A stretch of 64,000 nucleotides of DNA from Pseudomonadota bacterium (GCA_020160755.1 JAIUPN010000013.1:1-64000), one strand, 5' to 3'; shown: positions 25,063 through 34,711, counted from the stretch's first letter. The notes: generated by a model from the sequence alone, not told the origin. Translations and numbers: made by a program.

Positions 25063-27995
25063 TCCATCCGCGCCGCCTCGGGGGAACGCCCGCCAACGTC
25101 GCCCGATATTACACCATCGGGGACTATTATACGAAGGGCGGTAACGAGCCCTCCGCGTGGGGCGGGCGGATCGCCGCCGAACTCGGCCTTGAAGGTGCGG
25201 TCGAGCGCGGGGCGTTCGAGAATCTGCTCGCCGGCAAGGTCGGCGACCAGTATCTCGGTCGTCGCCGCCACGGAACCATCGAGCATCATCCCGGCTGGGA
25301 CTTTTCGGTCAATGCACCGAAGTCGGTGTCGATCATGGCGCTGGTCGCGGGCGACGAGCGCATTGTCGCAGCGCATGAGAAAGCGGTCGGCACCGCGATC
25401 GGCTGGATCGAGGAACATGCCGCGCTTCGCCGCCGGATGAACGGCGACATCGTCCATGAGACGACCGGTGGGCTTCTCTACGCGCGCTTCACCGAACATG
25501 CCTCGCGCGAACTCGATCCCCATCTCCACACCCATGTCGTCATTCTCAACATGACCCGGCATGCGGGCGATGAGCAAATGGTCAGCCTCGAGACCCGGGC
25601 CATGTTCGCCGAACAGATGACCGCAGGCCAGATCTACCGCAACGATCTCGCCCACCGCCTGCGTGAACTAGGATATGATATCGACTTCGACCCACGGCGA
25701 GGTCTCTTCGAGATACGCGGCGTGCCGCAGGACATGATCGCCGACATGTCGCGGCGCGCCGAACAGATCGACGCGCACGCCAAAGACCATGGTCTGGAGG
25801 GGCAGGCCGCACGCACGCGGTCCTTCTTCGAAACCCGCCGCGCGAAGCAGAAGGTCGGGCTCGAAGACCTTCATGGCCAATGGTCGATGCGGTCCGCAGC
25901 GCATGCACCGACGCTGGACGCCATTCGCAGCCGCGCGGACGAACGCGGCGAACGGGAAATAGGCGTCGATCGGGCGACGGCGAGCCGGGCTTCGCTCTTC
26001 GGACTTCGCCAGTCCGAGACGCGCGAGGCCGTCAACAATCTAGGGCGGCTCATTCGCGCCGGGCTGGCCTCGCATGTCGGCGAGGTGCGGCCGCAGGATG
26101 TCCGCCCCCTCTTCGAAGCGCATGAGGAGCGAATAAAGCTTCTGCGGACCAGGGAGCAAACGGGTGACGGTGTCTTGACGCGCGGACGGACCTCGCGCCG
26201 CACCGCGCGCCTCGAGATCGCGCTTTCGGGCCAGATCTCGCTCAGCCTCGACGACACTGTGCCGCTCGCTTCGCCGGAACGGATCGATGCGGCGCTCCGC
26301 GGCAGCATCCTCAACGACGATCAGCGCAAGGTGCTGGCCTGGCTTGCATTGTCGAGTGACCGAGTCGTCAGCGTCGACGGGGTCGCGGGCTCGGGCAAAT
26401 CGACGCTGGTCCAGCAATTGAAGTCGGCGGCCGATCCCGATTGGACGTTCGTCGGTTTGGCGCCAACCTCGTCCGCAGCGGGCAAGCTTGGCGCCGATGC
26501 CGACATTGAATCGCGAACCGTCGCGGCGCTGCTCGCGGGCGGCGGTCATGACGTCACCGATCGCCACGTCCTCGTCCTCGACGAGGCCGGGCAGCTCGGC
26601 AGCCGGCAAGCGCTGCGCGTGCTGCAGGTCAGCCGCGACACCGGCGCCCGCGTCATCTTGCTTGGCGATAACAAGCAGACGGGGGCGATCGAGCAGGGAA
26701 AACCCGCCTGGCTCATGCAGCAGCTCGGGCTTCCGACCGCGCGTCTGACGGTCGCGGTGCGTCAGGAAACCAAGTCGATGAAGGCTGCCGTCGCAAGTGC
26801 GCGGCGCGGCGATTATGCCGCGTCGCTCGATGCGCTCGACAAGGTGGTGAGCGGCGAGCGCGCCGACAAGCTTGCGGAATCGCTGGTCGGCGAATGGACA
26901 AGGCTCAAACCCGGCACCCGCGAGGCGACCAATATCCTCGTTCTCGACAATGCGACGCGGCTGATCGTCAACAACCGGATCCGCGAGGTGCTCAAACGGG
27001 AAGGAGCAATTGGGCTTGAGGATCTGCGGCTCTCCGTCCTCACATCGTCGGGCATGACCAACCAGGAGAAGCGCTTCGCGCGCTTCTATTCGCGCGGGCA
27101 GGTCGTCCGATTTGCGCGCGATGACGCAGAGCGAGGCATTGCGAAGGACACAGACTATCGTGTCGACGGCATCGAACCGGACAGCAAGGGCCGCCAGTGG
27201 GTGCGGCTGGCGGACGAAGAGGGCCGTCAGCTTCTCTGGAATCCGAGGCTGGGACGGGCGTCCGAGGTCGCCGTCTTTATCGAAGATATACGCGATCTGG
27301 CAGCGGGAGACCGCATCCAGTGGCGCCTCGCTGCGAAGGAGCTCGATCTTAAAAATGCCGAACGCGGGACGGTCGAGCGCATCGACGGCTCGGTCGCGAC
27401 GATCCGTTGGGATCGCAAGGCCGAGCCGCAGGCTATTGATTTGGCGCGCCACCGCACCTGGGATCATGGCTATGCCGAGACCGTCTATTCGGCGCAGTCC
27501 AAAACCTATGACCGCGCCTATGTGTTGGCACCGCTCGGATCGGGCCTCGTCAATGGCCAGAATTATTATACCGCGATCACGCGTGCGCGCTTCGGGGTCA
27601 AGCTCTGGACCGAGGATCCGGAGCACCTCGTCAGCAAGCTCGAGGCGAATTCGGGCGAGAAGACATCGGCGCTGGAGGGGCTGGGGCGCCTCGCGCGCGA
27701 CAGCCACCGAATGCGAAGCCTGCGCCACTCGGGCACGATCGAACGCGAGCGCGCCGCAATGCTGCAGTCCCGGGCCGAACGCGCTCAGCGGCGGGCGGAC
27801 CAAGAGCGCGCGTGGGCGGAGATGTTCCGTCCTGCCAGCCTCGCCGAACGGCTCGCTGGACGCGCTCACCGAGCGGCAGGTCAATTCGATGACTATCTGC
27901 GCGGGCTGTTAAGCGCAGGCAGGCAAGCGTCTCCCGAACCCGTTCCCGAACAGCAGCGCCACCACGAGCCTGACCGCGGAGGGCATGATCGATGA
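25059..27995 (+). CDS. traI: MOB-F conjugative relaxase/helicase TraI (TrwC)
   Basis: Nicks oriT and unwinds the transferred strand. 978 residues from the ATG overlapping the traD stop. The N-terminal relaxase domain (1-300) has catalytic tyrosine candidates Tyr17/18 and Tyr23/24 in RYYTIGDYYTKGG. Its metal-binding triad is PHLHTH (His155, 157, 159). The RecD/UvrD-like helicase part has Walker A GVAGSGKST at 441-449, VLVLDEAGQL as motif II, and YTAITRARFGVKLW near the end. It is shorter than F TraI and close to TrwC. The tail (about 890-978) is Arg/Glu-rich and helical. Confidence 0.94.
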   Translation: MIHPRRLGGTPANVARYYTIGDYYTKGGNEPSAWGGRIAAELGLEGAVERGAFENLLAGKVGDQYLGRRRHGTIEHHPGWDFSVNAPKSVSIMALVAGDERIVAAHEKAVGTAIGWIEEHAALRRRMNGDIVHETTGGLLYARFTEHASRELDPHLHTHVVILNMTRHAGDEQMVSLETRAMFAEQMTAGQIYRNDLAHRLRELGYDIDFDPRRGLFEIRGVPQDMIADMSRRAEQIDAHAKDHGLEGQAARTRSFFETRRAKQKVGLEDLHGQWSMRSAAHAPTLDAIRSRADERGEREIGVDRATASRASLFGLRQSETREAVNNLGRLIRAGLASHVGEVRPQDVRPLFEAHEERIKLLRTREQTGDGVLTRGRTSRRTARLEIALSGQISLSLDDTVPLASPERIDAALRGSILNDDQRKVLAWLALSSDRVVSVDGVAGSGKSTLVQQLKSAADPDWTFVGLAPTSSAAGKLGADADIESRTVAALLAGGGHDVTDRHVLVLDEAGQLGSRQALRVLQVSRDTGARVILLGDNKQTGAIEQGKPAWLMQQLGLPTARLTVAVRQETKSMKAAVASARRGDYAASLDALDKVVSGERADKLAESLVGEWTRLKPGTREATNILVLDNATRLIVNNRIREVLKREGAIGLEDLRLSVLTSSGMTNQEKRFARFYSRGQVVRFARDDAERGIAKDTDYRVDGIEPDSKGRQWVRLADEEGRQLLWNPRLGRASEVAVFIEDIRDLAAGDRIQWRLAAKELDLKNAERGTVERIDGSVATIRWDRKAEPQAIDLARHRTWDHGYAETVYSAQSKTYDRAYVLAPLGSGLVNGQNYYTAITRARFGVKLWTEDPEHLVSKLEANSGEKTSALEGLGRLARDSHRMRSLRHSGTIERERAAMLQSRAERAQRRADQERAWAEMFRPASLAERLAGRAHRAAGQFDDYLRGLLSAGRQASPEPVPEQQRHHEPDRGGHDR

Positions 27996-28116
27996 ATTGC
28001 GATGGTGCCGGACCCGGCCACGAAGACGGCGGACCGGCGAGCGGACGTCACATCGGACGGATGGCGATCGAACCCATCGCCATCGGCCGCCTATGATTGT
28101 TGGAGCGCCGAGCCTT

Positions 28117-28629
28117 ATGATGAAATCCCCTTTTGTCTTTCACTTGCTGACCATCATTGTCGCGGCTTCCACCATTGCCGGGTTCGGAACCACGGCTTCG
28201 GCCAAGCCGCAGGTCACGCCGCAGGATACCGATCTCGCCACCTGCATACGCAAGGCCGCGAAAGGCAGGATCTGGCTCGAGCGCACCTTGTGGGGCCTTC
28301 GCGACCAGGAGGGCGGCTGGATCGGCGCCGCCGTCGCCAACAGCAACGGCACACATGATCTCGGACCGCTTCAGGTCAACAGCTGGTGGGTTCCAAAGAT
28401 CGCCAAACTCGTCGGACGTCCCGAGGTTCACGTCCGATCATGGCTGCAGAACGATGCCTGTTTCAACGCCGAGGTGGCGCGCTGGATATTTCTGTCCGGG
28501 CTGGCCGCCACAGGCGACTATTGGAAAGCGATCGGCGTCTACCATAGCCCGACGGGCTGGCGGCAGGCGCGATATGCAAACAGCGTCGCGGCCCATTTGC
28601 AGCGACGTTTTGGACGATCGATATGGTGA
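28117..28629 (+). CDS. Lytic transglycosylase, VirB1/TrbN-like
   Basis: A 170-residue exported protein that probably opens peptidoglycan for the mating apparatus. The signal peptide covers about 1-30 (FHLLTIIVAAS... up to TASA). The catalytic Glu is in GLRDQEGGWIG. GTHDLGPLQVNSWW is the SLT consensus, and AIGVYHSP is the third motif. I chose the ATG at 28117 after a GGAG; an ATG at 28093 is in frame. It follows traI by about 120 bases on the same strand. Confidence 0.85.
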   Translation: MMKSPFVFHLLTIIVAASTIAGFGTTASAKPQVTPQDTDLATCIRKAAKGRIWLERTLWGLRDQEGGWIGAAVANSNGTHDLGPLQVNSWWVPKIAKLVGRPEVHVRSWLQNDACFNAEVARWIFLSGLAATGDYWKAIGVYHSPTGWRQARYANSVAAHLQRRFGRSIW

Positions 28630-28662
28630 CCTCGATCATGGGAAGACCCGCGTTTTGGCGCC

Positions 28663-29424
28663 TCAGCGGAACCACGGCCCGCTAAATGGATCGGTGAGGT
28701 ACTGCTGCGCGGCCTTGACGAGTCGCTGAACGCGCGAGCGGTAGGATGCACTTTCGACCCGCCAACGGCGCGCCGTGACACTCTCCCCGAACAGGACCTC
28801 GGCGATTCTCTTCTGCGATGCGCCTGCGGCCAGCGCATCGGCGGTTCGCAGCTCGAGTATCCAGCGCGCCGCCCGGCTTTCGCGCGGACGCAGCGGCGCC
28901 GGCATCTCGCCGCGCGCCGTCAATGCAAGAAACTGCTGCAACACCGCGATCTTTGGGGCCGCCGAATCCAGGCCTTCGATCTCATGCACGAGCAGAGTGG
29001 ATCGGCCGAGCAAGGTGCCATCATGGTGCATAAGCCGGATCAGCCAGCGACCATCCGAAATGAGCCAATGTTCTCTGTTCGCCTGATCGACCGCGATCGA
29101 GACATAGTCGGCGAGCGCGAGGACATCGAAATAGTCTCCGGGGCGAGGCGCGCGGCGTCCGGCGCGCGTCTGGAGAACCTTTGGGTCGACGTCGGGCGAC
29201 CAGATGGGACGGGCTTCGGGAGCGGCAATGGCGGGGTCGATCCAGGCAAGCAGACCGACCCGGATCGATGCGTCCACCGGAAGCCGTTCCCTAGCCGCCC
29301 ATAGGCGGCGATAACGGGGTGTTCGCCGGAGCCATTCCCACGCGAAGGCGCGGCGGTCGCACAGCATCAGCGCCGAATATTCGCGTGCCACCTGCCAATC
29401 GGCTGCAGGCGGACCGCCATTCAT
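28663..29424 (-). CDS. DUF2285/DUF6499 putative DNA-binding protein
   Basis: A 253-residue protein. The N-terminus (EYSALMLCDRRAFAWEWLRRTPRYRRL) fits the DUF6499 transcriptional-regulator-like domain. The C-terminal half (LRPRESRAARWILELRTADALAAGASQKRIAEVLFG) fits DUF2285, which carries an HTH for site selection. Such genes recur beside relaxase modules in alphaproteobacterial ICEs and may regulate them. It converges with the transglycosylase gene. Confidence 0.75.
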   Translation of the reverse strand: MNGGPPAADWQVAREYSALMLCDRRAFAWEWLRRTPRYRRLWAARERLPVDASIRVGLLAWIDPAIAAPEARPIWSPDVDPKVLQTRAGRRAPRPGDYFDVLALADYVSIAVDQANREHWLISDGRWLIRLMHHDGTLLGRSTLLVHEIEGLDSAAPKIAVLQQFLALTARGEMPAPLRPRESRAARWILELRTADALAAGASQKRIAEVLFGESVTARRWRVESASYRSRVQRLVKAAQQYLTDPFSGPWFR

Positions 29425-29659
29425 ACAATATAGCCGGAATATATTCGAAATATTTTCATGAAGCGTCGTTCTGGCCCTTGTCGATATCTCTCAGAGTATG
29501 GAAGCTTGGAGGGTCGTGTTGTCGTGCCGCACGGCACGTTCCGGTTGCGTCAGGCGAGGTGAGTGCAAAGCCGCTTCCCCTGCGGGGAGCCGGACCGGCA
29601 TTGTCCGGGTCCGCAGGTCTCCGGCGCGCGCATGCGGCGCCGGGGGCGGGGCTAGCCGG

Positions 29660-30682
29660 CTATTCGGCACCTTCCGCAAAATAGGCGCTAAGCCGATGCA
29701 TGATCTCGGGCTCGATTGTCATGATGCTCCGCCGCCCGTCGAATGTGTCGGGCTGCCGCCGTAATATGCCTGCTTCGCAGAGCTTTTGGGCGAGCCGTAG
29801 CGCGCTGCTCATCGGAATGCCCGATGCGACGCACATGGGATATAGATGGAGCACCCGGCCTTCGCACTGGTGGATGAACAGGTCGAGCAGCATGTCCCAG
29901 GCAGGCTCGACGAAAAGATATTCGGCGCCAATCAGTTGCCGCCGCAGAAAACGGCGACGCTGCGCGAGCCGCGCGTTGGCCACGACAAGCGCCTGGGCAT
30001 GACGGTCGGCGGGAGTATCGGGGCTCTTCAGGGTGAAGGAGAAGGTGCCGCGCGGGACCGCATTATCGACGATGATCCGTGATGTCTGGTTTGCGGTCAC
30101 GACAATATGACCCGACAGCCGGATATCGAGCGCGTGCCCGATATCCGCGAGCCGGCGCGTAGCTTCGATATCCTCGTCGCTCGGATGCGGATTTCCGCTA
30201 GGATGATTGTGGACGAGCAGAATCGCGGCGGCATTGAGTTCGAGCGCGCGGCGGAAGATGACCCGGGGATAGAGCGCCAAATGCGCGAGGCTACCGCTTT
30301 GCAGGCATTCATCGGCAATGAGGTGCCGCGACCCATCGAGGAACAGGATACGCAGATGCTCGTCGGCGAGCGACCCCATGGATGCGATGAGATAGTCTCT
30401 GAGTTTCGCATCGTCCGGATCGATCCGCCTCGAATGGAGCTTGCCGCGCATCGATGCGAGCATCGCGCGCCGGGTGCAGAGGAGGAGCTCGATCACCGCT
30501 GCGTGGTCGCCGAGAATGCGGGCCAGGGCTTCGGGCGTTTGGGCCCAGATCCTCTCGAGGCTGTGAAACTCCTCGAGGAGCGCGCTTGCTATGTCTTCGC
30601 TGTCGTCCGGAGAAATCGCAGCGATGAGCTGTGCCAGGACGGATAGTTGGCGTTGGTGCGAAGCCGTCTTTGGTGCCGCCAG
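29660..30682 (-). CDS. radC: RadC-like JAMM-domain protein, start unclear
   Basis: About 340 residues. A helical N-terminus (SVLAQLIAAISPDD... LLEEFHSLERIW) resembles the HhH part of RadC. Then comes the JAMM/MPN metal motif LLVHNHPSGNPHPSDED, and a C-terminal winged-helix-like extension follows. RadC-like genes are typical of mobile elements and may process DNA. No ATG, GTG or TTG occurs in frame near the expected N-terminus. The first plausible codon is a CTG at 30682, inside the upstream membrane gene, and the frame stays open further upstream. Translation may be coupled to that gene. Confidence 0.78.
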   Translation of the reverse strand: MAAPKTASHQRQLSVLAQLIAAISPDDSEDIASALLEEFHSLERIWAQTPEALARILGDHAAVIELLLCTRRAMLASMRGKLHSRRIDPDDAKLRDYLIASMGSLADEHLRILFLDGSRHLIADECLQSGSLAHLALYPRVIFRRALELNAAAILLVHNHPSGNPHPSDEDIEATRRLADIGHALDIRLSGHIVVTANQTSRIIVDNAVPRGTFSFTLKSPDTPADRHAQALVVANARLAQRRRFLRRQLIGAEYLFVEPAWDMLLDLFIHQCEGRVLHLYPMCVASGIPMSSALRLAQKLCEAGILRRQPDTFDGRRSIMTIEPEIMHRLSAYFAEGAE

Positions 30683-31062
30683 GTTGCGAAGAGCAGGAGA
30701 GGGGGAACCGCCCAGGAGGCCGCGACCTGCATGACCATATAGGCCGCCGGCTCCATCGCCAGATTGAGGGCGCGGCTCGAATGGGCCAGCAGCGGCAATA
30801 TATGGAGAACAGCCGCGATCATCGGCCAGAAACGATAGGCGAAAAGGGCGAGCAGCAATGTCGCGGAGGCGCCGAAGCCATCGATGAGCAAATGCCCGAA
30901 ATCGAGAACTGCATATTCGGGCGCGACGAATTGGTGCAGCAGCAGATCCGAGCCGACCATCGTCGCCGCGATCCCCGCCATCACCCTTTCGGGGCCGCCA
31001 CCCCGCCAGGCGGCGTAGCCAAGAGCCGCGAGCAGGAACAGGGCGAAGATCGCGACACGCAT
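30589..31062 (-). CDS. Small integral membrane protein
   Basis: A 157-residue protein with about four hydrophobic segments (IFALFLLAALGYAA, VMAGIAATMVG, LLLALFAYRFWPMIAAVLHIL, VPPLLLFATW) and a charged cytoplasmic tail. I do not recognise the family. Its 3' end overlaps the RadC-like gene by roughly 90 bases in another frame. It may serve the element's envelope functions; nothing more can be said. Confidence 0.6.
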   Translation of the reverse strand: MRVAIFALFLLAALGYAAWRGGGPERVMAGIAATMVGSDLLLHQFVAPEYAVLDFGHLLIDGFGASATLLLALFAYRFWPMIAAVLHILPLLAHSSRALNLAMEPAAYMVMQVAASWAVPPLLLFATWRHQRRLRTNANYPSWHSSSLRFLRTTAKT

Positions 31063-31101
31063 TTTGCACCTGTTTCACGCTCGCGGCCCCCGGTCAAATT
31101 C

Positions 31102-31434
31102 TTACGTTGCGACCGCATGAAGCCGGTGGACGGCTGCCCGCTTCGGGCATTCCTCGTGCAGGTCATAACCTGCTGTCTCCTGGCCGATGGCGACAAGCTC
31201 GCCATGGACGCGCAGCACATCGCCGCCGGCGTCGATGAGCGCCATTTGCGCTTTGGCGAGGCGCTGGATCGTCGCCTGCCCCTTGGCGGGCGGCACGCCT
31301 TCGGTGTCGCGCCGCGCCGTGACGACGCTCGCCATGAGCGATGATACGGCAATGAGGGCATCGTCGATCCGGAATTCGGCTGACGGGAGTTGCTGCTGCA
31401 AGCTCGCGGCAATGGATATGAGATGTTCGGACAT
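31102..31434 (-). CDS. Conserved-looking small hypothetical protein
   Basis: A 110-residue soluble, mostly helical protein with no recognised domain. An AAAGGAG site lies just before the ATG. It belongs to the leftward group with the membrane and RadC-like genes. The sequence has no membrane segment or metal motif. Confidence 0.6.
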   Translation of the reverse strand: MSEHLISIAASLQQQLPSAEFRIDDALIAVSSLMASVVTARRDTEGVPPAKGQATIQRLAKAQMALIDAGGDVLRVHGELVAIGQETAGYDLHEECPKRAAVHRLHAVAT

Positions 31435-31494
31435 GACTTCTCCTTTGCCGGAAGCGGAGCTCCCGGCTGTTGCTGTAGGGCAAGATGAAGGGAT

Positions 31495-32013
31495 TTAGCC
31501 GGACATGAGGCGCGTTAGCGCCTCGGCAATACCGAGCCCGCCGAGCAGGGCGAACACCACCACCATGAGCATGATAGCGATGATTGTGGCCTTTGCCGTC
31601 GGTGCATGGTCGTGCCTCCAGATCGTCCCGGACGGTGGGCGTTCGCCCGATAATCCGGCCATTGCCCCTTTGCCTTCGCGGACATCGAGATAATGGGCCG
31701 GATCGCCGTCCGGGAAATCGGATGGCGCGAGGGAGGGCATGATGGGAAGCTCTACCGGATCATATGCGATCCGATCGCATATGCTTTTCAGCCGGGCATA
31801 GCGGATGGCGGTATCGTCACGATTGACCGCGGCGAGCGTTTTGCGCGCAGCCGATATCCGCTGATCGACGGTGTACCTGGAAATGCCGAGCTCGCGGGCG
31901 ATCTGCTTCGAGGTCTTGCGCTGGAGCACGAGGTCGAGGCACGCGCGCTGCTTGTCGGTCAAAAGCGCCCATAGCCTTGCATCGGCCGCGCTAGGTTCCT
32001 GCGCCCCGTCCAT
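31495..32013 (-). CDS. LuxR-type HTH protein with C-terminal membrane anchor
   Basis: A 172-residue protein. The N-terminal HTH reads LLTDKQRACLDLVLQRKTSKQIARELGISRYTVDQRISAARKTL in family pattern, with KQIARELGIS as the turn. A C-terminal hydrophobic segment (IIAIMLMVVVFALLGGLGIA, about 145-165) would hold it to the membrane. There is no receiver or autoinducer domain. It diverges from the luxR gene at 32361 and could sense an envelope signal. Confidence 0.75.
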   Translation of the reverse strand: MDGAQEPSAADARLWALLTDKQRACLDLVLQRKTSKQIARELGISRYTVDQRISAARKTLAAVNRDDTAIRYARLKSICDRIAYDPVELPIMPSLAPSDFPDGDPAHYLDVREGKGAMAGLSGERPPSGTIWRHDHAPTAKATIIAIMLMVVVFALLGGLGIAEALTRLMSG

Positions 32014-32360
32014 CCCGTCAGTTTCGTGACAATCTGGATTGAGGCAAGCCGCTTCTGAAATTTGGCTCCATCATAAAGCCCGTCCCCCAAGAGAAGTTGC
32101 CCGTTTCCGGGCGGTGACCTTTGATTGTCGGAGTGCTTCGACTTCGAAACAATCCCCAATCTGGTTCTAACTGACGAATATATTTGAAACATATGGCGCC
32201 GCCGATAGCTTCGCCCCCGTTCCGCGCTGCTGGTGGACCAACGGCAGGCGTCATGACCGGACCTTCGCCTGCTTGAGAGGGCTCAAGGGTCGGCACTGAA
32301 ACAGGGGCTGTACCCGGCAGTCAGGCTTGAGGACGCTGCCGGTGCTGTCAATGGGTCGGA
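32014..32360. other. Divergent regulatory region upstream of luxR
   Basis: About 350 non-coding bases between the leftward HTH gene and rightward luxR. It must hold promoters for both. The clearest element is the inverted repeat at 32314-32342, listed separately. Confidence 0.5.
32314..32342. promoter_or_regulatory. Inverted repeat upstream of luxR, possible operator
   Basis: CCGGCAG at 32314-32320 and CTGCCGG at 32336-32342 are perfect arms 15 bases apart, ending 18 bases before the luxR start. Spacing is long for a classical lux box but fits a dimeric regulator or an mRNA hairpin in the 5' leader. Confidence 0.4.
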
Positions 32361-33101
32361 ATGCGCACGATCGAGGCCGCACGGCAACTCGAAGACGACA
32401 TCATGGCGGTCGATAGCGAGGACGCGCTCGTCAATATCCTCCGCGAGATTTGCGCTCGAATGGGCTGCGCCTGGTTTGCGATCAGCCATCATGTCGATTT
32501 TCTCGCCGCTCCCGACAGAGGCATCCGTCTCCACAATTATCCCGAAGGCTTTGCGCATTGGTTCGACCAGAATCGCCTCGGCGTCTCGGATCCCGTGCAC
32601 CGATTCAGCCATCGACGAACATCGGGTTTCCGCTGGCGCGATATGACGCTCCATCGGCCGCGACCTCAAGATGCCGAGGTGCTGGAACGCGCCCGGCGCC
32701 ACAACATCGCCGACGGGCTGACAGTCCCCGTGCATTTGCCGGGGGAGGCGCATGGCTCCGTATCTTTTGCATGGACGGAAAGCGGATCCATGCCGCCCGA
32801 AGCGCTTGTCTTCGCGCAAAGTCTCGGGGCGTTCGTCTTTGAAGCTGCGCGCCGGCTCGGCGACCCCGTGACGCCGGGTGAGCGGCCGCAACTCACCGAT
32901 CGGCAGATCGAATGTCTGATGTGGGCGGCGCGGGGCAAATCCAATTCGGTCATCGCGCAGCTGCTCGACATTAGCGAGGAGACGGTGCGGGAGCATTTGC
33001 GCAACGCGCGGGCTGCCTATGACGCACCGACGCGGATAGCCCTCGCCATTCGCGCCCTGTTCGACAGCGCGATCTGTTTCGGGGATGTCGCCCGAGGCTG
33101 A
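32361..33101 (+). CDS. luxR: LuxR-family quorum-sensing regulator
   Basis: A 246-residue protein with an N-terminal autoinducer-binding domain (about 10-165) and a C-terminal LuxR HTH (LTDRQIECLMWAARGKSNSVIAQLLDIS in pattern, at about 180-235). The conserved Trp, Asp and Gly positions of the acyl-homoserine-lactone pocket look present in GCAWFAISHHVDF and HNIADGLTVPVH. It lies 79 bases before luxI, which supports a cognate pair. An internal ATG at 32403 is a less likely start. Confidence 0.88.
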   Translation: MRTIEAARQLEDDIMAVDSEDALVNILREICARMGCAWFAISHHVDFLAAPDRGIRLHNYPEGFAHWFDQNRLGVSDPVHRFSHRRTSGFRWRDMTLHRPRPQDAEVLERARRHNIADGLTVPVHLPGEAHGSVSFAWTESGSMPPEALVFAQSLGAFVFEAARRLGDPVTPGERPQLTDRQIECLMWAARGKSNSVIAQLLDISEETVREHLRNARAAYDAPTRIALAIRALFDSAICFGDVARG

Positions 33102-33180
33102 CACCCCCCCTTTGTGTTATGGCGCCGCCGCATTTCCCCGTTCATCTGGATTGTCTCTTTTCAATCAAGGAGACGATCTC

Positions 33181-33795
33181 ATGCTTCTCACCATCGACCA
33201 GGATAGCCGGGACCGCGAACATATCGCGCTTCGTTCGATGTTCGCCGCGCGCAAACGCGTCTTCATCGATCTTCTGAAATGGGATATTCCGGCCCTCGCG
33301 GATCAATATGAAGTCGATCATTTCGACGATATCCATGCCACCTATCTGATCGTCACCGATGAAGCGGGCGAACATCTCGCTTCAGCGCGTCTGCTGCCAA
33401 CCACGCGGCCCGCGCTGCTCGATGCGCTTTTTCCCTTTCTCGTCACCGGTCCCATCCCTCAGGGTCCAGCCATCTTCGAAATCACCCGCTTCTGCCTCTC
33501 GCCCGGGATCGGCGCGCGGCAGCGCCGGATCGCACGCGACATACTTCTCGTGGGTCTCGCCAAACATGCGCTCGCGAACGACATCCACACCTACACCGGC
33601 GTCGCCGAACTTGGCTGGTTCCGCCAGATTCAGACCTTCGGCTGGGACTGCCATGCGCTCTGCGAGCCGGTACTCCACCAGGGGCAGGCGCTTGTGGCGC
33701 TCCGGATCGACATTGATTGCTCCACGGTCGCCAAGCTTGCCGCTGCGGGCATCGCCGCCAAGTTCGCCGCGGCTTCCGCCGCGCGCGCCGCTTGA
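33181..33795 (+). CDS. luxI: Acyl-homoserine-lactone synthase, LuxI family
   Basis: A 204-residue autoinducer synthase. The invariant LuxI residues are visible: Arg24, Phe28, Trp34, Asp46, Asp49, Arg70 and Glu100 (in FEITRFCLSP). AAGGAG lies 8 bases before the ATG. The PhyH gene begins 10 bases after the stop, which links signal synthesis to the lasso peptide genes downstream. The acyl chain cannot be predicted. Confidence 0.9.
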   Translation: MLLTIDQDSRDREHIALRSMFAARKRVFIDLLKWDIPALADQYEVDHFDDIHATYLIVTDEAGEHLASARLLPTTRPALLDALFPFLVTGPIPQGPAIFEITRFCLSPGIGARQRRIARDILLVGLAKHALANDIHTYTGVAELGWFRQIQTFGWDCHALCEPVLHQGQALVALRIDIDCSTVAKLAAAGIAAKFAAASAARAA

Positions 33796-33805
33796 GGAGG
33801 GTGCG

Positions 33806-34711
33806 ATGATCTTCAATCCAGCATCCTATGGAACCGAGTGTCGAGGCTCGCCGGCGGCCCGTGACCTCATGGCCAATGGCTTCGCCATCATCCGGGGCGC
33901 CGCGCCATCGCCCTTGCTCGGCCGTATCAATGCCGACCTCGATCGGCGTTATGCTGCCACACCCTTCTGTGAAGGCGGCTTCTACGGCGCGAGAACCAAG
34001 CGCTTCGGACGCCTGCTCATTCGATCTCCGCACATGGCGGACCTGATCATGAACCCGGCAATACTCGAATTGGCCGAGGTCGCGCTTGGCAATTGGTGCG
34101 AACGCATCCAGCTCAACCTCGCGCAGGCGATCGAGCTTCATCCCGGCGCGCTCGCCCAGTTCCCGCATCGCGACCAGGATATGTGGCAGGGTGCGCTCGG
34201 CGAGGTCGAATATCTCGTCAACGTCATGTGGCCGCTGACATCCTTCACCGAGGAGAATGGCGGCACGATCATCTGGCCACGCAGCCATGGGCTCGAAGCG
34301 CTGGTGGAGGAGCCGAAGGAGGCGCCCGTCGTCGCTGAGGCAGAACCCGGCGATGCGATCGTCTTCCTCGGGTCGACGCTGCACGGAGCCGGCGCAAACC
34401 ATAGCAAAAATGTCCGCCGGGGGATCATTGTCAGCTACTGCCTCGGATGGCTCAAGCCCTATGAGAATCAATGGCTGGCCTATCCTCCGCATATCGCGCG
34501 ATCATTTCCGAGGGAGATTTCCGAAATGGTTGGCTATGTCCAGCACCGGCCCAACCTCGGCAATTTCGAGGGGCAATGCCCGTCGGTCCTCTTCGATGCC
34601 GACCCCGAGGACGCGCGCGCGGCGGTCGATGCGCTTCGGCCCGATCAAGCCGCCATGCTCGCGCATCATGTCGCGTCCCAGCAAGCGGGCGCCTCGGGAA
34701 ACAGACCATGA
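33806..34711 (+). CDS. Phytanoyl-CoA dioxygenase family protein
   Basis: A 301-residue Fe(II)/2-oxoglutarate oxygenase. The facial triad is His121-x-Asp123 (PHRDQD) and His193 (TLHGAGANHS), and Arg204 or 205 can bind oxoglutarate. GAGGAGG precedes the start. It lies between luxI and the GntR gene, overlapping the latter as ATGA, immediately upstream of the lasso precursor. It may hydroxylate the lasso peptide, its precursor or a small molecule; the target is unknown. Confidence 0.85.
   Translation: MIFNPASYGTECRGSPAARDLMANGFAIIRGAAPSPLLGRINADLDRRYAATPFCEGGFYGARTKRFGRLLIRSPHMADLIMNPAILELAEVALGNWCERIQLNLAQAIELHPGALAQFPHRDQDMWQGALGEVEYLVNVMWPLTSFTEENGGTIIWPRSHGLEALVEEPKEAPVVAEAEPGDAIVFLGSTLHGAGANHSKNVRRGIIVSYCLGWLKPYENQWLAYPPHIARSFPREISEMVGYVQHRPNLGNFEGQCPSVLFDADPEDARAAVDALRPDQAAMLAHHVASQQAGASGNRP

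Noticed and set aside
30683..31078. Upstream continuation of the RadC-like frame
   Set aside because: It lies antiphase inside the membrane gene and its Arg/Gly-rich composition looks like a shadow frame, so I kept the start near 30682.
33102..33180. A lux box between luxR and luxI
   Set aside because: I looked for a 20-base dyad upstream of luxI and found none convincing.
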